A stretch of 50,046 bases of DNA, taken from positions 1 through 50,046 of the forward strand of contig JAEEOY010000262.1 in NCBI GenBank assembly GCA_016284515.1, read 5' to 3'. Each line of letters opens with the position of its first letter. Within the stretch, counting starts at the first letter, position 1. Positions 22,430-30,676 of this stretch are shown here, piece after piece. This DNA comes from Kiritimatiellia bacterium. GTDB taxonomy: Bacteria > Verrucomicrobiota > Kiritimatiellia > RFP12 > UBA1067. Below the pieces are notes generated by a model. The model had not been told where the DNA came from, did not search any database, and saw nothing but the letters and a program-made list of their open reading frames with translations. The translations under genes and the position numbers were made by a program.

Positions 22430-24096
22430 TTCGCCGCTGCCTTGGCTGCCGCCGCGCGCAGCTCCGCCGTCTTCTCGCGGATGCGCTTGACCATTTCGGC
22501 GGGATTTTCGCATCCTTCGACCGACATCTCAAGCGGACACCGTCCGGACTTGTCTCGGTTGAGGATCTGGTCCACAAACTCGTCCGCGCTCGCCTCAATG
22601 CAGTGCTGCTTCAGAAACGCCGCGCCGTCCTTCGACATGAGCGTCGCATGCACCCTTCTCACCTTGCCGAGCGCGCACACCGCCGCCGCGGCGCGTCCGA
22701 TCACCTTGTCCGCCACGAACGCGCCTTCAAGCCTGCCGTTGTCGTACATCTTGAGGATCGGTCCGACGCCGCGCCCCTTCTCGCTCGCCGCGACCGCTCC
22801 GTCGCGAGCGACGACGCACGACGCGCCTGCGTCAAGCATTGCCTTCATCTCGGGGAGCAGTTCCTCGTCTGAACGCGTGGCGACTGCAAGCTGGGTGTCG
22901 AGACCGTGAACGCGAATCGCAGGCTCGGGACGCGCAGCGCACACGTGCTCACACGCGCCGCATCCGATGCAGAGCGTCGCGTCGACGGAAGGATACCCGT
23001 CGACAATCGTGATGGCGTTCTTCGGACACTTGCGCGAGCACGCGATGCACTCCACACTGTCCGTCGTGCGGATGCAGAGATCCCTCTCCACCTTGGCGAG
23101 TCCGACATGGAAGTTCCGCTTCGAGACGTCTGCGGACGGAACCTCGAGCGCCCCCGCAGGGCACGCCTTGGCGCACTTCCAACCGCACGTCGTGCGGCAG
23201 AAGTCCGTCTGAAAGAACAACTCGGGCTGTCCGAAGCTCTTAAGCGCCACGGACTGCCTGAGCGCGCCGCTGGGGCACGCCTTCACGCAGCGTCCGCATC
23301 CGACGCACTTCGACGCGAAGCGCGCACGGGTGAGCGCGCCCGGAGGCATGACAGTCGCGGGACGCTTCGGGACGAGCGGAATCGACACATCGGCGAAACC
23401 ACCGTCCGTCGTCTTCTCGACCGCCTCGGCGGCCGCAAGCACCGCGACGCCCTCTAGGGCCTCGCGCCGCGTCACGCCCTTTTCGCCGTCTTCGGCCTTC
23501 GGGGAGGATTCCGTCTTCTTGAAACACGCCTTGCAGTTCGCGCAACCCTCGCCGACCTTGTGGCGGCAGACACTCTTTGCGGAAAGCGCGGTGAAGAGCG
23601 TGCCGGCGGGACATATCCAGTTGCACCAGAAACGTCCCTTCCCGACCGCTGCAAGGACGAGCACTATGGCGAAGATCGCGACGCCGGGAATGAACAGCGC
23701 CATCGCCTTGCCGAAGATCGAGTACGGCGTAACGGACCACGCGACGGCGCCGAATCCGGAAAGCACCAGCGCGGCGAACGCGGCAAGCACCGTCCAGCGC
23801 ACCGCACCCTGGGCGCGCGACTGCGGGAGCCGAGTGCAGACGCGGCGGACGTGAGTCTTCGGATGCACGAGCCAGTTGACGAAGCTCTGCAGCGCGCCGA
23901 GAGGACACAGGCACTCGCAGAAAAGGCGCCCGACAAGCGGTGCTGAGACAAGCACGACGAGAAACGCAATCGTGGCCGCCGGCTGCAACCTGAGGATTCC
24001 GGTAGAGGGCAAGCCGAAGAACTCCCCGGCCGCGGCGGCTACTACGGCAAGCGCGACGGCGCGCTTTGTCCACTTCTTGACGGATTCGGACTTCAC
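22426..24096 (-). CDS. Membrane polyferredoxin (NapH-like domain plus multiple 4Fe-4S clusters)
   Basis: The 556-residue redox protein has an N-terminal membrane part of four to five helices, with two NapH/Fer4_5 cysteine motifs: FCECLCPLGAL at 59-69 and FWCNWICPAGTL at 157-168. A CANCKACFKK segment follows, then a soluble region with ferredoxin clusters: CVGCGRCVKACP at 264-275, CGWKCAKACPAGAL, CIACSRKCPKNAI and CIGCGACEHVC. Such proteins pass electrons across or along the membrane. The start is GTG at 24096, preceded by GAGGAGG and overlapping the upstream stop by 4 nt (GTGA); upstream extension would only read through the neighbouring gene. It is cotranscribed with an Fe-S aldo/keto reductase, a likely redox partner. 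The physiological donor and acceptor are unknown. Confidence 0.85.
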   Translation of the reverse strand: MKSESVKKWTKRAVALAVVAAAAGEFFGLPSTGILRLQPAATIAFLVVLVSAPLVGRLFCECLCPLGALQSFVNWLVHPKTHVRRVCTRLPQSRAQGAVRWTVLAAFAALVLSGFGAVAWSVTPYSIFGKAMALFIPGVAIFAIVLVLAAVGKGRFWCNWICPAGTLFTALSAKSVCRHKVGEGCANCKACFKKTESSPKAEDGEKGVTRREALEGVAVLAAAEAVEKTTDGGFADVSIPLVPKRPATVMPPGALTRARFASKCVGCGRCVKACPSGALRQSVALKSFGQPELFFQTDFCRTTCGWKCAKACPAGALEVPSADVSKRNFHVGLAKVERDLCIRTTDSVECIACSRKCPKNAITIVDGYPSVDATLCIGCGACEHVCAARPEPAIRVHGLDTQLAVATRSDEELLPEMKAMLDAGASCVVARDGAVAASEKGRGVGPILKMYDNGRLEGAFVADKVIGRAAAAVCALGKVRRVHATLMSKDGAAFLKQHCIEASADEFVDQILNRDKSGRCPLEMSVEGCENPAEMVKRIREKTAELRAAAAKAAAN

Positions 24097-25343
24097 TTCG
24101 ACACCTCCTCGTCTATGAGCGAGTCGACCCACTTGTCTATTTCGCCGAGTTCCTTCGAAATGTCTATGCTCTGCGGACAATGCATCCTGCAGCGGTTGCA
24201 GCCCGTGCAGCGTTCTGCGCGCCTGAGCGGATCGGGCACGGCCTTTCTGTACATCGCCAGGATGTCTGCCGCGGACGGCGGCTTTTCCGACGTTATGACT
24301 GTGTTGCGGAACGTTAGAACGGCCGGTATGTCGAGTCCGTACGGACACGGCATGCAGTAGTTGCAGTAGTTGCACGGAATCGTGTGCAGCTTGATAAGCG
24401 CCAGCGCTGCGCGCTCAAGCGCCGCGAACTCCTCGTCCGTGCACGGCTTCAGCGAAGAGAACGTCGCGAGGTTCTCTACGATGTGCTCCGTCTTCGTCAT
24501 GCCGGAAAGGACCGTCATGACGTTCGGGAACGACCCGCAGAACCTGAGCGCCCACTTGGCGAGCGATGCGTCCGGATCGAGCGGCGCAAGCTCGCTGGAG
24601 AGCGCGTAGTTGGGACGCGCGAGGCGTCCGCCGAGGAGAGGTTCCATAATGACGACAGGGATGCCGAGCGCGGTAAGGCGCTCGTAGAGGTACTTCGCGT
24701 CGAGGTTGCGCGGATTCGTCTCCTTCGCATGAAGCCAGTCGACGTAGTTCATCTGTATCTGGCAGAAGTCCCACTTGTACTTGTCGTTGTGGTCCATGCA
24801 CCACTCGAAAGCCTTCGGGTCGCCATGGTATGAGAAGCCGAGCTTGCGGATGCGCCCCTCGGCGCGCAGCGACGCGCACCAGTCAAGCGCGCCGTTCTCG
24901 AGATAGCGCTTCGAGAAGGTGGCGAACCCGTCGTTGCCGATTGCGTGAAGGAGGTAGTTGTCGATGTAGTCGGTGCGGAGGTACTTCAGCGAGTCCTCGA
25001 ACATCTTCTTGCATTCCGAAAGCGCATACTGCTGTGGCGCGAAGTTCGAGAGCTTCGTGGCGATTATGTAGTCGGAGCGCTTGAATCCGCTCTTCTCCAG
25101 CGCCTCCCCGAGGCGGCGCTCCGACTCCCCGCGACAGTACGCCGGCGACGTGTCGAAGTAGTTGACGCCGTGCTCGAGCATCGTCTTCACCTGGGCATCG
25201 AGTTCGGACTGGTCGATTTCGGACTGCGAATAGCCCTCCTTCACCCAGCCGTTGGCGTGTCCGCCGTCCTTCGTCGGCATGCGCATCGCGCCGTATCCCA
25301 GCAGCGAAACCTCACGCCCGTCTTTCGTTTGTCTTGTTGTCAT
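24093..25343 (-). CDS. Aldo/keto reductase with C-terminal 4Fe-4S domain
   Basis: The 416-residue protein is an AKR-fold oxidoreductase. It starts LLGYGAMRMPTKDGG, then shows the catalytic-region NYFDTSPAYCRGESERRLGEAL (Asp and Tyr), KLSNFAP, TDYIDNYLLHAIG, and the phosphate-binding MTKTEHIVENLATF. The C-terminal ~85 residues hold a cysteine-rich segment IPCNYCNYCMPCPYGLDIP and a ferredoxin-like RCTGCNRCRMHCPQSIDI. The fusion is a known Fe-S AKR type of anaerobes. The substrate is not deducible. It overlaps the downstream polyferredoxin gene by 4 nt and follows the COG3014-like gene by 31 nt, so it may belong to the same transcript. Confidence 0.88.
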   Translation of the reverse strand: MTTRQTKDGREVSLLGYGAMRMPTKDGGHANGWVKEGYSQSEIDQSELDAQVKTMLEHGVNYFDTSPAYCRGESERRLGEALEKSGFKRSDYIIATKLSNFAPQQYALSECKKMFEDSLKYLRTDYIDNYLLHAIGNDGFATFSKRYLENGALDWCASLRAEGRIRKLGFSYHGDPKAFEWCMDHNDKYKWDFCQIQMNYVDWLHAKETNPRNLDAKYLYERLTALGIPVVIMEPLLGGRLARPNYALSSELAPLDPDASLAKWALRFCGSFPNVMTVLSGMTKTEHIVENLATFSSLKPCTDEEFAALERAALALIKLHTIPCNYCNYCMPCPYGLDIPAVLTFRNTVITSEKPPSAADILAMYRKAVPDPLRRAERCTGCNRCRMHCPQSIDISKELGEIDKWVDSLIDEEVSK

Positions 25344-25374
25344 GGGATGTTTTCCTAGATAGCGCGACTGCAGT

Positions 25375-26826
25375 TTATGGGAAATTAACGACTTTTACGG
25401 AGGCGGCGGCAAGGGGACCGGGCTTCGTGACGAAGACCATCGAATTCCCTTCTGGAACGATGACTTCGGCGACAGGCATGCCGTCAGCGGAAACGGCCAC
25501 CCTTCCGTCCGCCGGACGGTCGACGCGCGCAAGAAACACGCGCTTCGGCAGCGACGGCCACGATCTCGTGTCCGCGCCGCGCCTGAGTGCGCTGTACGCC
25601 GCGACGGCGTACTGGGAGGCGATGAGCGCGTACTGCGCGTTGCGGTCGTGAGCATGCTCCGCGGCGATTCCGAGCGCCGCCTGCACGCCGACGTCGACTA
25701 TCGTGCGCGTTATCTCGCGCTTTATCGCTCCGCGCATATAGACATCATATTCAACCTTTGCGAGCGCCTCGACGCTCGCAAGCTCCTCCATCGGCACTCC
25801 GCCAGCGCTCCACGACATCGCCGCCGCCGGCATCTCAAGTAGACGCGGCAGAGCAAGCCCGGCGTACTTGACGTAGCGTCCTGCATACGGGATGAGAAGC
25901 AGCGGAAGATCTATGCGCCATGCCTCGCGCTTCGGACACAGTCCGTCCTCGACATAGATCCACACCTGGTTCTTCGGCTTTACACCGCTCGTAGCAAAGT
26001 CTTTCTTCACAAAAGAGTTCGCCGGCCTCAGCCGCGCAGCATCGCGCAGATGCTCGCGCGCACCGCCGTCGCCAGCGAGCAGGCGGAACACTCCGCACGC
26101 GTGTGACATGTACGGATTCTGATAGTCCTCCGGCTTCAGATCATCCAAGGTGCTTGAACTGAAGATGTCAACGCCGAACGCCTCCTTCACCGTTTCGCGG
26201 AACGATCCGTCCTTGACTGCGTTCTGAATGGCGACGTTGCTCTGTCCGGAATTGTCCTCTCCGCCCTTCTCCTTCGCATAAGCCGCAGAATCCTTCTGCA
26301 GACGCTCGTCGGCCTCCGCAAGGTACTTCCTGCGCTCGTACAGCCAGTTCTCCTGATGCTGCGCCGCCCGGTTGAACTCCGTGCGCGCCGCGGCCATGTC
26401 GCCCTTCGACGCGTAGCCGATCGCCTTGTACATGCACGCGAAGATGCGGTCCTGTCCACCGCCGTCGTACGGAAAGTACCTGTCGTTGAGCATCATTGCG
26501 TACGCGGTGTCGACGCTTCTCGAGAATACCGAAGTCCGGTCGTTCTCGATCATCAGGTCTTCCGCGACGTCGAAGTCGGCGATGGCACGGTCGGTCTCCC
26601 CGGCGAGGTTTCGCGCCTGCGCCGACATCAGCGTCCAGAGAAGCGTGTCCTCGTTCGGCTTCGCGGCTAGCTCGGTCGGCTCGGCGGCGGCCGCGGCGTA
26701 TTCGCCGCGGGCCAGCCTGCCGCGGTAGTCGCATATCACGTCGTCCACCGTGCGGCATCCAGCGACGGCGGCAAGCAATGCTGCGGCCGCAAGGCGGACG
26801 GCGGATGATGCAGACTCCGCGCGCAT
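25375..26826 (-). CDS. COG3014-like lipoprotein with TPR-like helices
   Basis: The 483-residue protein has a lipoprotein signal, AAAALLAAVAGC (Cys24). It contains helix pairs resembling TPRs: ARGEYAAAAAEPTELAAKP, then ETDRAIADFDVAEDLM, and ASKGDMAAARTEFNRAAQHQENW near 150. The middle has YQNPYMSHACGVFRLLAGD and LRDAARLRPANSFVKKD. The last part is a small beta-rich region (RVDRPADGRVAVSADG). This layout matches the COG3014 group of uncharacterised lipoproteins, often found with LpoB- and YcfL-like genes. Its ATG follows the CsgG-like stop by one base. The role is likely at the outer membrane; no function is established. Confidence 0.7.
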   Translation of the reverse strand: MRAESASSAVRLAAAALLAAVAGCRTVDDVICDYRGRLARGEYAAAAAEPTELAAKPNEDTLLWTLMSAQARNLAGETDRAIADFDVAEDLMIENDRTSVFSRSVDTAYAMMLNDRYFPYDGGGQDRIFACMYKAIGYASKGDMAAARTEFNRAAQHQENWLYERRKYLAEADERLQKDSAAYAKEKGGEDNSGQSNVAIQNAVKDGSFRETVKEAFGVDIFSSSTLDDLKPEDYQNPYMSHACGVFRLLAGDGGAREHLRDAARLRPANSFVKKDFATSGVKPKNQVWIYVEDGLCPKREAWRIDLPLLLIPYAGRYVKYAGLALPRLLEMPAAAMSWSAGGVPMEELASVEALAKVEYDVYMRGAIKREITRTIVDVGVQAALGIAAEHAHDRNAQYALIASQYAVAAYSALRRGADTRSWPSLPKRVFLARVDRPADGRVAVSADGMPVAEVIVPEGNSMVFVTKPGPLAAASVKVVNFP

Positions 26827-26827
26827 G

Positions 26828-29056
26828 TCAGAAACCGAGGTTGATTCCCTGAGTCGGGGCGGGAGCCGCCGGAGCCTGCTCCGCGGCCGCCGCTGCGGCC
26901 GCCGCGGCCCTTATCTCCTCCTGCCTGCGGGAGAATCCCGCGGGGTCGATCTTCGACTGGATGATGGATGCAACATTCGCCGCAGCCCACTCCGTCGAAC
27001 CAGAGGTGAATATCTCGGGCGTCCCGTAGAAGCCCTGGGAATCGACGCGCACGATGTCCGAGACGACAATCTCGGTCGTAGGCGCGTGCACGCAGCGGAA
27101 CCTTATCTCGGCGAACTGCGCCGAAGCCGGCGGAAGCGGAAGACCCGTCACGTAGTCCTTCCCGGGAGAGGCGACGTCGGAGAACATCACCTCCGCGACA
27201 AGAAGGTAGTCCGTCGCAAGCTTCTGGGAAAGACGGCAGACATCGTTGGGGCTCGCGTTCGGATCCTTCACGATGCGGTCGAGCTCGCGGTCGATTTCCG
27301 GACCGAACGAGCGGTCGAGCGTGCGGAAGCTCCCCGTCTGCGTCAGCTGGATGCTGAGGTGGTCGACGAGCGTGTCGAGCCAGTTGCGCGCGTCGAGGGT
27401 GTTGCCCCACACGCTGACTGTCTGCGACTTTGTGATGAACGGAGCCACGGCAATGCGCGGCTTCTTCGCCGGAAGCGGACGCGCCGAGATTTCGCGCGGA
27501 GCGGGCGCGGCGACCTCTGTCGCCACAGGCGGCGTCGCGCCTTCGTCGCTCTCGTGGAACCTGAGCCAGTCCTTGACGCGAGCCTTGCCCCAGACGAGCT
27601 CGGCCGACGATGTGTTCTTGCCGACGTCCTTCACTTCGCAGACGCCGACGGTCTTCTCCTTGTAGACCGTCTCGTCAGTATCGTCGTCGACAATGGCCTT
27701 GCGGCGGCGAATCTCGTACTGCTCGCCGACCTCGAGGAAATCGGCTCCGTAGCTGAGCGTGAGCTGTCCGTCGTCTTCGTCTGCTTCCATGACGTACATG
27801 GGATAGTCCCGCATGAGAATTGCGAGCGCGACGCGCTTTACGACGTGCACGAGCATGTCCTTCGGCGTCTGGCAGTACGCGGCGACGCGCAGCGTCTCCG
27901 CCTCGTACGGCTGCTGGGTGCGGAGGTCGTTCGCGCGAATCGACACGGTGGCGATGTACTCCTCCTTCGCCGTGCCGGCGATAGCGCGGGACTTGCCGCT
28001 CTTGACGAGCTGCACGACCTCTCCGCTCATGGCGTAGCCGGCGGGAATGAGCTCGGCCTTTCCTCCGAAACCCTCCTCGCGCGCCGCCGCGGCGTACATG
28101 CCGCGGTCGAGGCACTTGTACTTCTTCGCCTGCACGAGCTTCGTGAGCAGGAGCTTGTCGATGCCGTCGAACGCCTGGCGGTCGACGCCGGCCTGGAACG
28201 CCATCTTGTCGAGGACAAGCCACTTCGTCTTGGCGTTTCCGCGAGGCGAGATGGTAGCTGCGGCAGCGGCGGCGGCAATGCCTACCTCGCCTCCGCACGC
28301 CTCGACGATCTTCGCGACGATCTGGCGGCAGACGTCCTCGATCAGCTTGCGCTGCGGGTCTGCGGTCGTTGTGGAGACAACGCTGTTGGCCGTCTCAGAA
28401 CACTCGCCGACGCCGTCGAACGCGAGCAGGATGTTTCCGTCGAGGTCGCGCACCTTGCCGACATACGGCTGGCGGAACATCCGAACGCCCGCCTTCGCAC
28501 CGGAATCATTGACGTCGACAACCTTCGAGTCCTCTTCGCGGTCGCCGAGGGAGACCGTGATGAGGCGCGTGGCGACGTCCGCCTTCTCGAGGTCGACCAT
28601 CTTGATCGCACCCTTCGAAGCAGTGAAGAGCGCGGACTCGAGATATCCGACGGCAAGCGGCACATAGCGGCGCGACGGATCGTTCAGGACCTTCAGACGA
28701 ATGTCGTTTAGCAGCTTGCGGTTGCGCTGGTTCTCGGCCTGTATCATATCCGTCTCGCTCGTCACCTCGAGCTTTCGCGAGGACCATGCGATTTCGACGG
28801 ACCCGGCGTTGTGCTCCTTGTTCTCGCCGAGCTGCGGCAGGGACGGAAGCCCCGCGGCGTACTGTCCCGGATGGATCGTCTTGCCGAGCCAGTCCTCGAT
28901 GGGCGTCATCGTCTCCGCCGTGCCGAACGCACAGACGGCGAGCCTTACCTCGCGCTCCTGTGCGGGCTGAGCCTCGGTCTCCGGCTCAATCTGCGCTTCC
29001 TGGGCGGACGCGGCGAAGGCAAGCGCCGCCGCCGCGAGAAGTATTCTGGATTTCAT
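26828..29056 (-). CDS. Secreted protein with CsgG/LpoB-like domains
   Basis: The 742-residue protein starts with a signal peptide (ILLAAAALAFAASAQ-A, cleavage near 19). Two regions have the strand-helix start of CsgG-type proteins: VRLAVCAFGTAETM near 37-50 and RIAVAPFITKSQTVSVWGNT near 530-550. After the second come DHLSIQLTQTGSFRTLDRSF and CRLSQKLATDYLLVAEVMFSD, much like the fold of LpoB/CsgG (a helix, a VVDR-like strand, then a helix and strand). The C-terminal 30 residues are Ala-rich with AAAAAAAAEQAPAAPAP. It may be a periplasmic component of an envelope complex; pore formation is not implied. Genes on both sides are in the same operon. Confidence 0.6.
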   Translation of the reverse strand: MKSRILLAAAALAFAASAQEAQIEPETEAQPAQEREVRLAVCAFGTAETMTPIEDWLGKTIHPGQYAAGLPSLPQLGENKEHNAGSVEIAWSSRKLEVTSETDMIQAENQRNRKLLNDIRLKVLNDPSRRYVPLAVGYLESALFTASKGAIKMVDLEKADVATRLITVSLGDREEDSKVVDVNDSGAKAGVRMFRQPYVGKVRDLDGNILLAFDGVGECSETANSVVSTTTADPQRKLIEDVCRQIVAKIVEACGGEVGIAAAAAAATISPRGNAKTKWLVLDKMAFQAGVDRQAFDGIDKLLLTKLVQAKKYKCLDRGMYAAAAREEGFGGKAELIPAGYAMSGEVVQLVKSGKSRAIAGTAKEEYIATVSIRANDLRTQQPYEAETLRVAAYCQTPKDMLVHVVKRVALAILMRDYPMYVMEADEDDGQLTLSYGADFLEVGEQYEIRRRKAIVDDDTDETVYKEKTVGVCEVKDVGKNTSSAELVWGKARVKDWLRFHESDEGATPPVATEVAAPAPREISARPLPAKKPRIAVAPFITKSQTVSVWGNTLDARNWLDTLVDHLSIQLTQTGSFRTLDRSFGPEIDRELDRIVKDPNASPNDVCRLSQKLATDYLLVAEVMFSDVASPGKDYVTGLPLPPASAQFAEIRFRCVHAPTTEIVVSDIVRVDSQGFYGTPEIFTSGSTEWAAANVASIIQSKIDPAGFSRRQEEIRAAAAAAAAAEQAPAAPAPTQGINLGF

Positions 29057-29076
29057 TTGGACACCGCCTTCCCGGA

Positions 29077-29631
29077 TCAGTTCATCACGTTCGTCTTGTC
29101 GACGGCCTTCTGGAGAGGCACTCGCTTCTGCCAGAAGTCAAGTCCCGTTCCGACGTCCGTGAGCTTGAGGAGCAGCGCGTTCTCCCTGTAGAAGTTGCCG
29201 TTGTCGCGGCGCACGTTCTGCTCGAGCAACTTGCCGGTGAGGATGAACTCTGGCCTGACGGCAGCTGTGCCGGTCTGCGCGGCGAAGTCCTCGTTGTAGA
29301 CGATGAACTTCTCGCCGTTCATAAGCTCCTCCTCGAAGTAGAGCTTGAGCGATTCGGCGAGATAGCCGGCCTGCGACCCGCGAGCCGTCGTGTCGACGGT
29401 GAACGGCTTGACGTTCACGATGCGGCGCGCGCCGGGCTTCGCATATCGCACCGACGCGCGGTCGATGTCCTGGATTGCCTTCGAGACGACGATGCGAAGG
29501 TCGGCCTCGGCGAACCCCGCCGTCACCTCAGTGTCCTCGCCATCCACGATGCGGCGCGAACGCTCTGTCGCGCACCCGGTGGCAAAGACGGACGAAAGAA
29601 TGATTGCACAGTACACTAGCTTATTCATCAT
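29077..29631 (-). CDS. LpoB-like lipoprotein (PBP activator family)
   Basis: LpoB in E. coli is an outer-membrane lipoprotein that activates PBP1B. The 184-residue protein has a lipobox (SVFATGC, Cys20) and the LpoB-like core. This includes AEADLRIVVSKAIQDID, RRIVNVKPFTVDTTARGSQAGYLAESLKLYFEEEL as the helix that follows, KFIVYNED, and AAVRPEFILTGKLLEQNVRRDNGNFYRENALLLKLTDVGTGLDFWQKRVPL. AAAGGAA precedes the start by about 8 nt. Its position beside a YcfL-like gene mirrors the ycfL-lpoB arrangement of E. coli. Activation of a PBP here is inferred. Confidence 0.8.
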   Translation of the reverse strand: MMNKLVYCAIILSSVFATGCATERSRRIVDGEDTEVTAGFAEADLRIVVSKAIQDIDRASVRYAKPGARRIVNVKPFTVDTTARGSQAGYLAESLKLYFEEELMNGEKFIVYNEDFAAQTGTAAVRPEFILTGKLLEQNVRRDNGNFYRENALLLKLTDVGTGLDFWQKRVPLQKAVDKTNVMN

Positions 29632-29687
29632 GTGTTTCCTTTATGGCTGTTCAGTTTTTCACTATCACTGTTCCCTATTCCCTGCCT

Positions 29688-30224
29688 TCAGAATCCAGCG
29701 TTGATGATTGGCAGGCACGCGACGCCGGTTCCGTTGAAGTTGAGGACGCCGATCTGAACGCCATGCAGGTCCTGCGCGAAGTTTACGGCACCGACCTGGA
29801 GTCCGTACGCGCTGCCCTCGACCGCATTGACGACGCCGACCTGGAGTCCCTTCATCGTCCCCCCGACATAGTTGCCGAAGATCGTCGGGGAGATTCCGCC
29901 GAAGTCACGCTTCGTGTACGAGAAGAGACCCGAGTCGAGTCCGAACATGTCGACGAACGCGCCCCATCCGAAGTTGAGCCTCACGCCGTAGACACTGCTC
30001 TCCTCGTTCGGAATCGACCACGACAGGACCGTCACGCCGACAACGGTGTCATACGAGCGCCACCCGTAGTCATTTCCGCCTCCGCGCTGAATGAACGTCA
30101 CGTCACGCTCGTTCTCGCCGGTCGCGAGGTCGTTTGCCATTCCCTGTCCGGCCACGAATCCGGCAGCAGTGGCGCTCGCCGCTGCGAACGCACCAAGAAT
30201 GATCGCGAATGTCAGTTTTCTCAT
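29688..30224 (-). CDS. Secreted LA_2272-type surface-repeat protein
   Basis: The 178-residue protein has a signal peptide (AIILGAFAAASATA-A). Its C-terminal half carries a repeated motif GLQVGVVNAVEGSAY, GLQVGAVNFAQDLH, GVQIGVLNFNGTG, the (G-[LV]-Q-[VI]-G-x-[VL]-N) pattern of LA_2272-type surface repeats. The first half (YGWRSYDTVVGVTVLSWSIP, VYGVRLNFGWGAF) looks like outer-membrane strands. It may be a small outer-membrane protein. The ATG overlaps the upstream stop by 4 nt; AAGGAGG lies 8 nt before it, inside the 3' end of the upstream gene. Confidence 0.75.
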   Translation of the reverse strand: MRKLTFAIILGAFAAASATAAGFVAGQGMANDLATGENERDVTFIQRGGGNDYGWRSYDTVVGVTVLSWSIPNEESSVYGVRLNFGWGAFVDMFGLDSGLFSYTKRDFGGISPTIFGNYVGGTMKGLQVGVVNAVEGSAYGLQVGAVNFAQDLHGVQIGVLNFNGTGVACLPIINAGF

Positions 30225-30598
30225 CTTCTAGCCCTCCTTGTGTAGAACAGCATATCGACTGCATCGGCGCGCGGCGCAGTGCCCTTGAGCGCGCATATCT
30301 CGTGCGGATGCAGCATGCGCGAGCTCCAGTTCGAGACGACGGAATCAATGGCGACGCCGTCGGCGTCGAGCCACACGACCTTCCAGTCGACGGCTATCTC
30401 GCTAGACGTCGTGTTCACCATGTTCGCCTGGAATGTGTAGAAGTCCGACGCGCCCTTCGTGCAGCGGATGTCCGTTATGCACACGCTCGTGCCGAGATCC
30501 TCGGCGATCGTGACGCGTCTGTCCTGCGGCGGAACGTTCGTCGCGACGCATCCGCACAGCATCGCCGCGCCAAGCGCGGCCGCAATGATTCTTTTCAT
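30221..30598 (-). CDS. YcfL-like lipoprotein (DUF1425 family)
   Basis: The 125-residue lipoprotein has a lipobox MLCGC (Cys17) and a single small beta-sandwich. It contains LGTSVCITDIRCTKGASDFYTFQANMVN, then SSEIAVDWKVVWLDADGVAIDS and SRMLHPHEICALKGTAPRADAVD, the pattern of YcfL proteins (a strand with x-F-x-D-x-x-G, then AP). In E. coli ycfL lies next to lpoB; here the LpoB-like gene is two genes downstream. AAGGAGGT stands 9 nt before the ATG. Function in the family is not established. Confidence 0.75.
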   Translation of the reverse strand: MKRIIAAALGAAMLCGCVATNVPPQDRRVTIAEDLGTSVCITDIRCTKGASDFYTFQANMVNTTSSEIAVDWKVVWLDADGVAIDSVVSNWSSRMLHPHEICALKGTAPRADAVDMLFYTRRARR

Positions 30599-30662
30599 CT
30601 GCTCGGTACCTCCTTGTGTTGTTCGACCTTCCGCTGTGCGGACGGTCTCAAGTTACGCCAAT

Positions 30663-30671
30663 ATATTACCA
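30663..30671 (-). promoter_or_regulatory. Extended -10 promoter of the YcfL/LpoB operon
   Basis: TGG-TAATAT on the minus strand (-10 from 30668 to 30663). It gives a leader of about 60 nt before the YcfL-like ATG, and lies in the 78-nt gap after tex. Confidence 0.55.
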
Positions 30672-30676
30672 AAAAA

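Noticed and set aside
24097-24375. Upstream extension of the polyferredoxin frame by 93 codons
   Set aside because: It lies inside the aldo/keto reductase gene in another frame, has shadow-like composition, and the GTG at 24096 has a good GAGGAGG site.
24355-24378. Apparent short tandem DNA repeat GTTGCAGTA
   Set aside because: It simply encodes the cysteine motif CNYCNYC of the aldo/keto reductase Fe-S domain.
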